64,000 nucleotides of DNA, taken from contig DATHBB010000171.1 of NCBI GenBank assembly GCA_035296385.1, forward strand, positions 9,554-73,553. The letters run 5' to 3'. The notes under the pieces were generated by a model. The model ran no database searches, was not told where the DNA came from, and was given only the letters and a program-made list of their open reading frames with translations. Of the stretch, positions 49,392-58,102 are shown in pieces (position 1 is the stretch's first letter; the number at the start of each line of letters is the position of its first letter). This stretch comes from JAIVJZ01 sp035296385 (lineage in GTDB: Bacteria; Acidobacteriota; Blastocatellia; Pyrinomonadales; Pyrinomonadaceae). Made by a program: the position numbers and the translations under genes.

Positions 49392-50043
49392 ATACCTCTT
49401 CCGTCGCCGTCATGTCGAAGACTTCCGCGAAGCGCGCGACGATGCGGTCTTCCACTTCGCGCATGTCGAGTTCGCGGCCTAACAGTTCGTGCATAGAGGT
49501 GACGGGTTCTCCCTCGCAAGCGATGATCAGATCGAAGAAGCTGAGGTCGGTGTTGACGTTTAAGGCGAAGCCGTGCGTCGTCACCCAGCGCGAGATGTGT
49601 ACGCCGATGGCGGCGACCTTGCCGCGCGTCGTGTGCACGCCCGTCAAGCCCTTGATCCTGAAACCCTCGATTCCGAAATCCGCGAGCGCGCGAATCAAAG
49701 CCTCTTCTATTTCGCGCACGTAGCGGTGAACGTCCTCGCGGTCGGGACTCAAATTGATGATCGGGTATCCGACGAGTTGACCCAGGCCGTGATAAGTCGC
49801 TTTGCCGCCCCTGTTGGTTTCAAAGAGCGTGATGCCGCGCGACGCCAACGCGTCGGGCGAAGCGAGCACGGCGGACTCTTCGGCGCGACGACCGAGCGTG
49901 AGGACGTGCGGGTGTTCGACGAGCAGAAGCGTGTCCGCGCACGCGCGCGCTTTGAGCGCGGCCTCGGTCTGCTTCTGAATTTGGTAGGCCGCGCCGTACT
50001 CCATACGTCCGAGGCGGCGAACCCGTAGCGTTCTGTTCGGCAT
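49378..50043 (-). CDS. lipB: Octanoyltransferase LipB
   Basis: The enzyme moves octanoyl from ACP to the lipoyl domain lysine. The catalytic pair K142 (GKVAAIG) and C176 (DLIIACEG) match the known spacing of bacterial LipB; the usual Pro before Cys is Ala. The conserved RGGKATYHGLGQLVGYPI is complete. I start at ATG 50043 (MPNRTLRVRR), giving 221 residues; the upstream open frame is not conserved and there is no strong ribosome site. First gene of the lipB - dehydratase - lipA operon. Confidence 0.93.
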   Translation of the reverse strand: MPNRTLRVRRLGRMEYGAAYQIQKQTEAALKARACADTLLLVEHPHVLTLGRRAEESAVLASPDALASRGITLFETNRGGKATYHGLGQLVGYPIINLSPDREDVHRYVREIEEALIRALADFGIEGFRIKGLTGVHTTRGKVAAIGVHISRWVTTHGFALNVNTDLSFFDLIIACEGEPVTSMHELLGRELDMREVEDRIVARFAEVFDMTATEEVYAHA

Positions 50044-50206
50044 CGCAAAGAAGGTTCGTTTCCGGTTTTCGCCCGTGTCGCCTCCATTGTAACAGCGCGC
50101 TGTCGCGGACGCCGAACGAACCGGACTGTCCTTTGCCAACTTGACGCCGCGACGCGCGCGGGCATAGTTTGTCGTCAAACGCGATGATTTCAGAGGAGGA
50201 ACGATT

Positions 50207-50746
50207 TTGAAACTTGTCCCAGCACTCGGCCTTGCCTGCCTGTTGCTTTTGCCCGCTACTACGTTTTCTGCGCAGCCGCGCCAGCGCCGCAGCACGACGC
50301 CGCAGAGGCGTCCCGCAGCGACCCGCTCGCAGAAGCCCGCGACGGCGAGCACCAGCACGCTCAACGAGGCGCGCATACGCCTCACCGACGAGTTGAAGAC
50401 GCTGACGCGCTTTCTCTATCTATACGGGCGCACCTCGATTGGCGTGGAGAACAACGAGAAGCAGGCGCGCGACGCGGGCGCGGTCTCGCCCGAAGCGCAG
50501 GCCATACTCAACCGCAGCCGCTCGACCGTGCTTGAGAGCGTAGGCAACATACGCGACCGCCTCGACAAACTCGAACTCTACTTCCGCACGACGCCCGGCC
50601 TCGAACAACAATACCGGCGCTTAACCGGAGTCGCCGCCACCGCCGCCACCGCCGAACAGCGCGCCAACTCCGGCCAACTCGACGCCGCCGGACGCACCCT
50701 CATCGAAGTCGCCAACCAACTCGCAGACGCGCTTCTGGAAATGTGA
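50207..50746 (+). CDS. Secreted hypothetical protein with helical core
   Basis: The start is TTG at 50207, supported by GAGGAGGA eight bases upstream. The 179-residue precursor has a signal peptide (cleaved near FSAQP), a basic Arg/Thr/Pro-rich linker (about 24-50), then a helical region (LNEARIRLTDELKTLTRFLY, STVLESVGNIRDRLDKLELY, DAAGRTLIEVANQLADALLE). I do not recognise a family. Acidobacterial genomes carry many such small periplasmic proteins. Confidence 0.7.
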   Translation: MKLVPALGLACLLLLPATTFSAQPRQRRSTTPQRRPAATRSQKPATASTSTLNEARIRLTDELKTLTRFLYLYGRTSIGVENNEKQARDAGAVSPEAQAILNRSRSTVLESVGNIRDRLDKLELYFRTTPGLEQQYRRLTGVAATAATAEQRANSGQLDAAGRTLIEVANQLADALLEM

Positions 50747-50750
50747 GAGC

Positions 50751-50827
50751 AGTGACAAGTGACGAGTGACAAGTTAAAGACAGGTGCTTTGCTTTAACTT
50801 GTCACTCGTCACTTGCCACTTGTCACT
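50751..50827. repeat. Palindrome, GTGACAA-type arms (family a)
   Basis: Left arm 50751-50779 and right arm 50792-50827 differ by one GTGGCAA unit. The centre (50776-50795) is AAAGACAGGTGCTTTGCTTT, the shared core in reverse orientation. It separates convergent genes and overlaps the last codons of the VWA gene. Confidence 0.88.
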
Positions 50828-52037
50828 TCTTCACGTAGTAGCCTGAGCGGGCGCGGACGCGTGCGTCGGCGCGTGCGGGCGTGCGGACTTTGATGTTGAG
50901 AAACTTGCCGTTGGGCGCGTCGCTGTTGGAATAGTATTGGAGTAAATACTGCGCGCGGAGTTCGGCGGCGATGCGGCGAAGGATTTCGTCGAACTCTTCG
51001 ACCTGTTCGGGTTTGAAGGACGCGCCGCCCGTCGTCTCTGCGAGTTGCTGCATGCCTTCCTGTGCGCGCGTGCCGCGTGCATTGAACTTGAGTCCGCCGC
51101 CGCTCGGGTTGATGGAATAAAAGACGGCGTCGGCGCGCTGCACCTCGCGCTGCACTTCGAGGAGCGCGCGGCGGTGCGTGTCGCGCTGGCGCGTAAGGGC
51201 ATTGGCGGGCAATTTCTCGCCGCGATTCCGGGCTCGCGCTTCTTCAACTTCGCCTTCGCGCACGCGGTCGCTGTAGTTGTCGTCGCCGTCGGAGATGGCG
51301 AGGATGACGCGCCGGTGGCGACCGGGCGCGTTCTGCGCGAGATAGCGCGCCGCCGTGATGGTTGCGTCGTAGAAGGCCGTCGGCGTAGGCTTTTGCGGTG
51401 CGGGAATCTTGAGCAGCGAGGCCGAGGCGATTTCGGCGGAGGCGAGTTGCTGTTCGAGTCGCGGCGTCTGTTCGATGCGGAAGACGGCGGCGCGATCAAC
51501 CGGCTTCAAGACCTGTTTCAAGAAGCGCGCGGCGGCCTCCTGCTCGAACGCGAAACGCTGCCCGACGCTGCTCGACACGTCGAAGAGGATGGCGATGTCG
51601 AGCGGCACTTGATCGGCGTCGCCCACCTGCGCGATCTCCTGCGCGCGCCCTTCCTCTTCCAGACGAAAATCCGTCGCCTTCAACCCCTGCACCGGCTCGC
51701 CCTGCGCGTTCGTCACGGAGACGGGCACGACCACCAGATTCGACGTAACGCGCACGATGTCGTCGTCGTCGCTGATGGTCTCGTCGGTCACGGGCGTCTG
51801 CGGCGCGGGCGTCGGCGTCGGCTTTGAAGTTTGTTGCGGCGCGGGCGTCGGCGTCTGCTGCGGCGTCGGCGTCGGGAGTTGCGGGACGCAGACCGGTTGT
51901 TGTTGCGACGCGGACGAAGTGTTGTCACTCGTCTGCCGTGCGCTCGCGCTCGTCCCGTAGAAAAAAGCTGCCGGCGTACTTCCGAGAAAGATTGCCAGCA
52001 CGAGTAGCGTCCGCAGCTTGTTGTTAACTGAGTTCAT
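50823..52037 (-). CDS. VWFA-related protein of the Acidobacteria type (TIGR03436-like)
   Basis: A secreted 404-residue protein (ATG 52037). A signal peptide is followed by a Pro/Thr/Gln-rich repeat linker (PTPTPAPQ...; about 50-85), then VRVTSNLVVVPVSVTNAQGE, the hallmark start of this family, and a VWA domain with MIDAS DVSSS and the ISDGDDNYSD loop. The C-terminal LRAQYLLQYYSNS...VRARSGYYVKK is also typical. The family is abundant in Acidobacteria; its role is unknown, probably protein binding at the cell surface. Confidence 0.92.
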   Translation of the reverse strand: MNSVNNKLRTLLVLAIFLGSTPAAFFYGTSASARQTSDNTSSASQQQPVCVPQLPTPTPQQTPTPAPQQTSKPTPTPAPQTPVTDETISDDDDIVRVTSNLVVVPVSVTNAQGEPVQGLKATDFRLEEEGRAQEIAQVGDADQVPLDIAILFDVSSSVGQRFAFEQEAAARFLKQVLKPVDRAAVFRIEQTPRLEQQLASAEIASASLLKIPAPQKPTPTAFYDATITAARYLAQNAPGRHRRVILAISDGDDNYSDRVREGEVEEARARNRGEKLPANALTRQRDTHRRALLEVQREVQRADAVFYSINPSGGGLKFNARGTRAQEGMQQLAETTGGASFKPEQVEEFDEILRRIAAELRAQYLLQYYSNSDAPNGKFLNIKVRTPARADARVRARSGYYVKK

Positions 52038-52059
52038 CGAAACCACCCTTGATGAAGAA

Positions 52060-52148
52060 AGGGGTAAAGTGGAAGGGGTAAAGGGTAAAGTGAAAACCGA
52101 AACAGGCTTCCTCTTCTTCCTTTACCCTTTGCCCTTTACCCCTTCCCC
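52060..52148. repeat. Palindrome with GGGTAAAG arms (family e)
   Basis: Left arm 52061-52090 and right arm 52120-52148 are made of GGGTAAAG/GGAAGGG units and complements. The centre has CGAAACAGGCTTCCTCTTC. It lies between two co-directional minus-strand genes. Confidence 0.8.
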
Positions 52149-52162
52149 GTCTTATGCGTTGC

Positions 52163-53215
52163 TTATTCTTCGGGCGTGGCCGCGTCCGGCTTGGCCGTGC
52201 TCATGACGGGCGCGGCCTGCATGAGACCGCGATTGACGAGCACGCTGATCTCCACGCGACGGTTCTGCTGGCGACCCTCGCGCGTCTTGTTGTCGGCGAC
52301 GGCCTGCTGTTCGCCGTAGCCGAACGGCGTCACGATGCGGCGCAGCGGGATGTTGTGCGTGTAGGCCAGATATTGCACGACCGCGTCGGCGCGCTTCTGG
52401 CTGAGCATGCGGTTCTTCGATTCCGCGCCGTCGGCGCTGGCGAAGCCGCGCACTTCGAGGACGTAGCCGCGCGCTTTCAAAGCCTGCTGCGCGATCTGGT
52501 CGAGCGTCGTCTTGGCTTCGGTCGAGAGCACGGCGCTGCCGACGCGGAAGTTGACGGCGACCGTCTGCTGCGCGACGTAGTCGTCGAGCGCGCTGATGCG
52601 TTCGTTGGTCATGTTGACGCCGGAGACGGCGGCGTCCGCCGTTTCCTGCGCAGCCTTCGCGCCGCCGCCCGCGGCGTTGGCAACTGCCGCCAGTTCATCC
52701 AACTGCCCCGAAATACGCTGCGAATTCTGTTCGACCTGACCGATGCGATTCTCGGCGGTGCCGACGCGCGACTCGACCGGATCGACGCGCGCCTGAATCG
52801 ACTGCGCCACCCTCAGGTCGGTGCTCCCGAAGCGGACTTTCTCCGCGACGAGGAAGCCCGAAGCGTCGCCGCGCCCTTCGACTTCGAGATTGAGGCCGCG
52901 CAGGATGTTCGACGCGCCGTAGGTCGAGCCGCCGCCGAAGAAGCCGCCCTTCGACTTGACGGTCGTGCGGTCGGTCAGGCGCACGGTGGTGTTGACGCCG
53001 TTGAGGTCCTGGACGACGAAAGTGTTGGCGTCGATGTCGCGGCTGGTGACGACGCCTTTGACGGTCATCTTCTGGCCGCTGGCGACCGTGCGCGAGCCGG
53101 CGCTGCCGCTGCTCGGCTGGTCTGTGCTCTGTGCGAAGGCGACGGAGGCCAACGCCAGCACGAGTGTGAGGGCGATGGTTGACACCTGGAATCTGTTCGA
53201 CTTGTTCACGCTCAT
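52163..53215 (-). CDS. OmpA-family protein with N-terminal OB-like domain
   Basis: The start is ATG 53215 (MSVNKSNRFQ), giving 350 residues with a signal peptide (ALASVAFAQ). An N-terminal beta domain of DUF5666 style (MTVKGVVTSRDIDANTFVV, LNLEVEGRG) is followed by an amphipathic linker (SRVGTAENRIGQVEQNSQRI) that looks like a coiled coil. The C-terminal OmpA domain has VRGFASADGAESKNRMLSQK and GYGEQQAVADNKTREGRQ, the peptidoglycan-binding pattern. It would tether the outer envelope to the cell wall. Confidence 0.9.
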   Translation of the reverse strand: MSVNKSNRFQVSTIALTLVLALASVAFAQSTDQPSSGSAGSRTVASGQKMTVKGVVTSRDIDANTFVVQDLNGVNTTVRLTDRTTVKSKGGFFGGGSTYGASNILRGLNLEVEGRGDASGFLVAEKVRFGSTDLRVAQSIQARVDPVESRVGTAENRIGQVEQNSQRISGQLDELAAVANAAGGGAKAAQETADAAVSGVNMTNERISALDDYVAQQTVAVNFRVGSAVLSTEAKTTLDQIAQQALKARGYVLEVRGFASADGAESKNRMLSQKRADAVVQYLAYTHNIPLRRIVTPFGYGEQQAVADNKTREGRQQNRRVEISVLVNRGLMQAAPVMSTAKPDAATPEE

Positions 53216-53690
53216 TTTTTTCTTTCTCCCACTTAGCTGAATTATAAAATTTGGCTGCTGCTGTTCCTCGAAGGCGACGATTCGCGGCGCGAGTTGTTTA
53301 CTGCCCGACAAAGAAAAAGCGTCGCAGCGACCACATGCTGCGGCGCACCGGACGCTTATGTCGGGTGCGCGCCCACGAACCGTTCTGACCAACCCACGCG
53401 AGGTGTTGTTTTGGTTTCCCTGAATCGCCTGTGATTCTCTTCAAACATGTTTGGGGAGTCAAGAGCGTAGATGACAAAAAGACGCGTTTCCGTTGCGCCG
53501 AAGCGATTTAGAATTTGATCGCCACGCTATCGCAACAATTTGAAGTGGAAAGGCAACGGGCGACGCGCGAAAGTGAAGACTGGTAAAACGTTGACATTTG
53601 AATCCTCGCCTGATTATCTTTCACGCCGACCGCGAATCGTCACGGGCCGCCGCTCTTCGTAATTCCTTCAACAAACGTCGGAGCGTTTCC
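53216..53690. other. Divergent intergenic region OmpA-like / caspase-like
   Basis: About 475 bases between divergent starts. A minus frame running from 53392 into the OmpA-like gene and a plus frame from 53598 into the caspase gene are only upstream extensions. The stretch 53440-53600 is moderately AT-rich and probably holds both promoters, but I cannot assign boxes with confidence. Confidence 0.4.
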
Positions 53691-54959
53691 ATGAAAACAT
53701 TAGTCTCCTTCTGCTATGGCTTCATCATCCTGATCGGTTATGTCCTCCTCGTGCCACCGGCAAAAGCACAGGAGGCGCGCGGCGTCGGCATCCCTGCCGC
53801 CACGCCCGCCGGTCGCTATTACGCGCTCGTCATCGGCAACAACGCTTATACGTCCGTGCCCAAGTTGAAGACCGCCGAGGCGGACGCGCGCGAGGTCGCC
53901 GCGCTGCTCAGAGATTCATACGGCTTCGAGACGAAACTACTCCTGAACGCCACGCGCCAGCAGATTATGTCGGCGTTCACCTCCTACCGCCGCACGCTCG
54001 CGCCGGACGCGAGCCTGCTCATCTATTACGCGGGTCACGGCATCAACGATAAGGACGCGGACAAGGCTTACTGGCTGCCCGTGGACGCCACGCTCGACGA
54101 CCAATCGAACTGGATCATCGCCGACGAGATCACGACCGCGCTCAAGGTCATCCCGGCGAGACACGTGCTCGTCATCTCGGACAGTTGCTATTCGGGAACG
54201 CTCACCAGAGGCTTGAGCGATTCGCTGCCTCGCCCGACCGAGCGCGAACAGTTCCTGCAGCGGATGGCGGCGGGGCGTTCGCGGACACTGATGGCTTCGG
54301 GCGGCGACGAGCCGGTAGCGGACGGAGGAGGGGGCGGGCATTCGATCTTCGCCGGGGCGCTGCTGCGTGGGCTGAAAGAGATGGACAAGGGACAGTTCAC
54401 GGCGTCCGAGTTGTTTCGTTATCACGTGCAAGAGCCGGTAGCGGGGCGGGCGAATCAGACGCCGGAATACAACCCTCTGAGAAACTCCGGGCACGAGAGC
54501 GGGGATTTCATCTTCGAGCGCGTGAAGGCGGGCGACAAGACGGCGGAAGTCAAAGCGACCGCCAATCCGCCGGACTCTTCACGCGCTCCCGGCATTGCCA
54601 AGTTAAACGCCACTGTGACGGCATTGCGTTTTTATCTGCCGAAGCCGAACGATGAGAGAATCTATCGCACGCGCTTTCCCAGGTCGGAAGTCAGCTTCGT
54701 TAATTGGGAGCTTGAACTCGGTTTCCCTGACCCGCGCCGGGAGGTTCCACTCGTCGTTGACGGGGTGCTGTACCGCGCGGACGGGAGCGTGGACATCAAG
54801 GGGACTGCGAAGGGAGTTATCCAGCCCGGCTGGACCTCGGTGACGATAATTCACGGGTGGGGTTATCAGGAAGCCGGTAAATGGCCTATCGAGACATACC
54901 GTGTAGAACTGTTTATCGAGGGGCAAAAAATCGCGACGGGATCATTTGAGGTGTATTAG
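53691..54959 (+). CDS. Secreted caspase-like (C14) protein
   Basis: From ATG 53691 (MKTLVSFCYG, GGAG eight bases upstream) the 422-residue precursor has a signal peptide ending near KAQE. The peptidase domain starts YYALVIGNNAY and has catalytic H116 (YYAGHG) and C166 (SDSCYSG), with the acidic S1-type environment of metacaspase-like bacterial proteins. A separate C-terminal beta domain (about 310-422; FVNWELELGFPDP, WTSVTIIHGWGYQ) may bind a partner or substrate. It is probably periplasmic, which argues against a role as an intracellular death effector. Confidence 0.85.
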   Translation: MKTLVSFCYGFIILIGYVLLVPPAKAQEARGVGIPAATPAGRYYALVIGNNAYTSVPKLKTAEADAREVAALLRDSYGFETKLLLNATRQQIMSAFTSYRRTLAPDASLLIYYAGHGINDKDADKAYWLPVDATLDDQSNWIIADEITTALKVIPARHVLVISDSCYSGTLTRGLSDSLPRPTEREQFLQRMAAGRSRTLMASGGDEPVADGGGGGHSIFAGALLRGLKEMDKGQFTASELFRYHVQEPVAGRANQTPEYNPLRNSGHESGDFIFERVKAGDKTAEVKATANPPDSSRAPGIAKLNATVTALRFYLPKPNDERIYRTRFPRSEVSFVNWELELGFPDPRREVPLVVDGVLYRADGSVDIKGTAKGVIQPGWTSVTIIHGWGYQEAGKWPIETYRVELFIEGQKIATGSFEVY

Positions 54960-54982
54960 GGCAATGTAACCGCTCCACGCAA

Positions 54983-55018
54983 AAGGTGGCCGCTACTCCG
55001 AGGAGTAGCGGCCACCTT
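54983..55018. terminator. Bidirectional terminator between the caspase-like gene and E2
   Basis: AAGGTGGCCGCTACTCC (54983-54999) pairs with 55002-55018, a perfect 17-bp inverted repeat with almost no loop, followed by CTTTGTTG. It separates convergent genes. Confidence 0.8.
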
Positions 55019-55034
55019 CTTTGTTGTCCCCGAA

Positions 55035-56564
55035 CTAGACCGAAAATTGTCCGGCTTCAAGCAACTCTTTGACATAGGCGAGGAAGCGCTCGGCGTCCGC
55101 GCCGTCGATGATGCGGTGGTCGAAGGAGAGCGCGAAGTAGGCCATGTGACGGATGGCGATGTAGTCGTCGCCTTCGGGCGTGGTCAAGACTTTCGCGCGC
55201 TTCTCAATCGTGCCGATGCCGAGGATGGCGACCTGCGGCTGGTTGATGATGGGCGTGCCGAAGAGGCCGCCGAAGACGCCGGGGTTCGTGACGGTGAAGG
55301 TGCCGCCCGCCACCTCGTCGGGCTTGAGTTGCTTGTTGCGTGCGCGGTCGGCCAGATCGTTTGCGGCGCGCGCGAGGCCGGAGATAGAGAGGTCGTCGGC
55401 GCGTTTGATGACGGGCACGATCAAGCCCCAGTCGAGCGCGACGGCCATGCCGAGATTGATGTCCTGCTTGTAGACGATCTGATCGCCACTGACCTGCGAG
55501 TTGAAGATCGGAAACTTGCGCAGCGCGTTCGTGATGGCCTGGAAGATGAACGGCATGTAGGTCAACTTCGTGCCCGTGCGCTGCTGGAACTCCGCCTTGT
55601 GACGGTCGCGTAGCTTGGCGATGCGCGTCATGTCGATCTCATAGACGGTCGAGACGTGCGCCGACGTGTTCTGCGACATGATCATGTGCTCGGCGATCTT
55701 CTTGCGCATCAGGGTCATCGGCTCGACGCGGTCGCCTGCACCGGGTTGCACGTGCGGCGCTTGCGCGGGCGGCGTCTGCACGGCGGGCTGCTGTTGCGGT
55801 TGCTGTTGCGGCGCACGCGCTTCGGCTGGCTGCGACTGCTCCGCGCCCGATTCGATGAAGCTGAGAATGTCGTTTTTGGTGACGCGCCCGCTCATCCCCG
55901 TGCCTTCGAGGCGCGTGATGTCTATGTTGTGCTCGCGCGCGATGTTGCGCACAAGCGGACTGGACTTCGTGCGACGCAAATCTTCTACCGACTGCGCGCC
56001 GCCGTTTGCGCCGGTGGATGCGTCAACCGCCTGCTCGCCGCCGTTGCCCGCGCCCGACGCGCCTGATGCGAGCGACTGGCCTTCCGCCTTCGCGCCCGGG
56101 CGCTCCGAGTCGTAACTCCTGCCCGCGACCTCGGCGGTCTGCGGCGATACGGGCGGCGCGGCAGATGCTTGCGATGCCGGTTGTGTCGTCGTCGCCTGCG
56201 GAGGCGCGGGCGGCGGCGCGCTTTCGACGGCGGCTTGCGCGGCGGGCGCGGGAGTTGCGGCAGCAGGCGCGCTCGCCGCCGCCGCAGGTTGCGCGCTGGC
56301 AGGGGGCGCGGCGCTGGCAGTCTCACCCTCCGCGCCGATGAATGCCACGACCTTGTTCACCTCGACCGTCTCGCCCTCTTTGAACAAGACCTCGATGAGC
56401 GTCCCGGCGGCGGGGCTGGGAATTTCCGCGTCAACCTTGTCGGTCGAAATCTCGAACAGCGGCTCGTCGCGCTCCACGCGCTCGCCCACCTGCTTCATCC
56501 AACGCGTGATCGTGCCCTCGGCGATGGACTCGCCCATCTGCGGCATCACAACTTCTGTACTCAT
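55035..56564 (-). CDS. 2-oxoacid dehydrogenase E2 (dihydrolipoyl acyltransferase)
   Basis: The 509-residue core subunit transfers the acyl group from lipoamide to CoA. One lipoyl domain (about 1-78) has the lipoylated K43 in EISTDKVDAEIPSP. A long Ala/Pro/Gln linker (about 85-200) leads to the E3-binding domain (SPLVRNIAREHNIDITRLEG). A second linker precedes the catalytic domain with H483 and D487 (SFDHRIIDGADAERFLA). The sequence alone does not tell pyruvate from branched-chain specificity. It is the last gene of the lpd - E1 alpha - E1 beta - E2 series on this strand. Confidence 0.93.
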   Translation of the reverse strand: MSTEVVMPQMGESIAEGTITRWMKQVGERVERDEPLFEISTDKVDAEIPSPAAGTLIEVLFKEGETVEVNKVVAFIGAEGETASAAPPASAQPAAAASAPAAATPAPAAQAAVESAPPPAPPQATTTQPASQASAAPPVSPQTAEVAGRSYDSERPGAKAEGQSLASGASGAGNGGEQAVDASTGANGGAQSVEDLRRTKSSPLVRNIAREHNIDITRLEGTGMSGRVTKNDILSFIESGAEQSQPAEARAPQQQPQQQPAVQTPPAQAPHVQPGAGDRVEPMTLMRKKIAEHMIMSQNTSAHVSTVYEIDMTRIAKLRDRHKAEFQQRTGTKLTYMPFIFQAITNALRKFPIFNSQVSGDQIVYKQDINLGMAVALDWGLIVPVIKRADDLSISGLARAANDLADRARNKQLKPDEVAGGTFTVTNPGVFGGLFGTPIINQPQVAILGIGTIEKRAKVLTTPEGDDYIAIRHMAYFALSFDHRIIDGADAERFLAYVKELLEAGQFSV

Positions 56565-56580
56565 ATAATCTCCCTAAGAC

Positions 56581-56666
56581 AGTGACAAGTGACGAGTGAC
56601 AGGTGACAAGTTAAAACAAAAGAACTTGTCTACCGTCTCGTCACCTGTCACTCGTCACTTGTCACT
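56581..56666. repeat. Palindrome, GTGACAA-type arms (family a)
   Basis: Left arm 56581-56610 and right arm 56634-56666 share GTGACAAGTGACGAGTGACAG units; the centre contains AACAAAAGAACTTGTC. It lies between the DUF4242 gene and E2, which have the same direction, and touches the DUF4242 stop codon. Confidence 0.85.
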
Positions 56667-56940
56667 GTTTTTCTGCCGTCGTCGGATCGATGATCGTTCT
56701 GATCTCGGAAATGCGGTTCGCCGGAAAGCCGCCCTGCGACGCGTGCTCGCGCACCATCTCCTCGTTCGGCGCGATATAGACGCAATAGATTTTGTCGTCC
56801 GTCACGTAACTCTGCACCCACTGAATCTGCGGTCCCAGATCGTTCAGGACGCCGCAAGACTTCTGCGAGATGGCCTGCAACGCGTCGCCCGTCAACTTCC
56901 CCGCCTCCGGAAATTCTCGCTCAATAACATACTTCGGCAT
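56662..56940 (-). CDS. DUF4242 protein
   Basis: The 92-residue protein from ATG 56940 (MPKYVIEREFPEAGKL) is a small ferredoxin-like fold of the DUF4242 family (some members are named nickel-binding). Typical segments are WVQSYVTDDKIYCVYIAPNEE and EHASQGGFPANRISEIRTII. It has no known reaction. It sits inside the 2-oxoacid dehydrogenase gene group, between E1 beta and E2, with a palindrome on each side. Confidence 0.85.
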   Translation of the reverse strand: MPKYVIEREFPEAGKLTGDALQAISQKSCGVLNDLGPQIQWVQSYVTDDKIYCVYIAPNEEMVREHASQGGFPANRISEIRTIIDPTTAEKQ

Positions 56941-56958
56941 GATCGTACTCCTCAAAAC

Positions 56959-57045
56959 AGAATTCAGAACTCAGAATACAGAAGCCGGAATAAAGACAAG
57001 AGTGAGGTTTTTAATTCTGACTCCTGTGTTCTGAATTCTGACTTC
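56959..57045. repeat. Palindrome with CAGAATTCAGAAC arms (family h)
   Basis: Left arm about 56959-56985 (CAGAATTCAGAACTCAGAA) and right arm about 57015-57045 (TTCTGAATTCTGACTTC) are imperfect complements. It lies between E1 beta and the DUF4242 gene. Confidence 0.75.
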
Positions 57046-57051
57046 TACACT

Positions 57052-58080
57052 TTAATACGCCGCCAGTTTGCGCGCCGCTGCGAGCACGTCTTTGATCTGC
57101 GGCAGGTGATATTCTTCGAGCGGCGGCGAATAGGGCACGGGCGTGTCAATCGCCGCGAGGCGCACGACTGGTGCGTCCAACCACTCGAACGCCTCTTCGG
57201 CAATCGTCGCCGCGATCTCGCCGCCGATGCCGCCCGTGCGCGCCGCCTCGTGCAAGATCAAAACCTTGTTCGTCTTCTTTACCGACGCGAGTATCGCAGG
57301 CTTGTCCATCGGCGCGAGCGTGCGCAGGTCTATCACTTCAACGTCCAGACCTTCTTTCTCTAATTCCTCAGCCGCGTCGAGCGCGTTCAGGACCTGCGCG
57401 CCGAACGTGATGATGGACAGGTCGCGCCCCTCGCGCGCCGTGCGCGCTTTGCCGATTTCTACTATGTAGTCGTCCTCCGGCAACTCTTCGCGCAGGCGCG
57501 GGAGGCGGTAGAGTTTCTTGTGCTCGAAGTAGAGCACGGGGTCGGGGTCGCGTATGGCGGCTTTAATCAAACCCTTCGCGTCGTAGGCCGTTGAAGGCTC
57601 GACGATCTTCAAGCCCGCCGTGTTCAAAAAGAACGACTCGGCGTTGACCGAATGGAACGGCCCCGAGTGCACGCCCGCGCCGCAAGGGCCGCGAAACACT
57701 GTCGGCAGCCCCGCGCCCCAGCGGTAACGACACTTCGCCGCGTAGTTCGTCAACATGTCGAAGCCGGGCGAGATGAAGTCTATGAACTGAAACTCCGCGA
57801 CGGGTCGCATCCCCATCAGCGCCGCGCCGCACGCCGCGCCGACAATCGCCGCCTCCGAGATCGGCGTGTCGATCACGCGCCCCTCGCCGAACTCGTCTAA
57901 AAGGCCGTCCGTGACTTTGAACGCGCCGCCGTAAGCGCCCACGTCCTCGCCGATGACGAACACGCTGGGGTCGCGCTCCATCTCTTCCCAGATGCCCTGA
58001 CGGATCGCCTCTACAAACGTCGCCACGCCGCCGCGCGACGGGCGGTTCGATTTATGCTCTTTTTTAACTGCGGTTGACAT
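57052..58080 (-). CDS. 2-oxoacid dehydrogenase E1 beta subunit
   Basis: The 342-residue subunit pairs with E1 alpha to form the thiamine-dependent decarboxylase. Motifs: VFVIGEDVGAYGGAFKVT, ISEAAIVGAACGAALMGMRP, FRGPCGAGVHSGPFHS and the C-terminal transketolase part (LSIITFGAQV, VEVIDLRTLAPMD, GIGGEIAATIAEEAF). Length and start are normal. The hypothetical gene at 58103-58654 lies between it and E1 alpha. Confidence 0.94.
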   Translation of the reverse strand: MSTAVKKEHKSNRPSRGGVATFVEAIRQGIWEEMERDPSVFVIGEDVGAYGGAFKVTDGLLDEFGEGRVIDTPISEAAIVGAACGAALMGMRPVAEFQFIDFISPGFDMLTNYAAKCRYRWGAGLPTVFRGPCGAGVHSGPFHSVNAESFFLNTAGLKIVEPSTAYDAKGLIKAAIRDPDPVLYFEHKKLYRLPRLREELPEDDYIVEIGKARTAREGRDLSIITFGAQVLNALDAAEELEKEGLDVEVIDLRTLAPMDKPAILASVKKTNKVLILHEAARTGGIGGEIAATIAEEAFEWLDAPVVRLAAIDTPVPYSPPLEEYHLPQIKDVLAAARKLAAY

Positions 58081-58102
58081 ATCGGATGAAAGATATCGCC
58101 TC

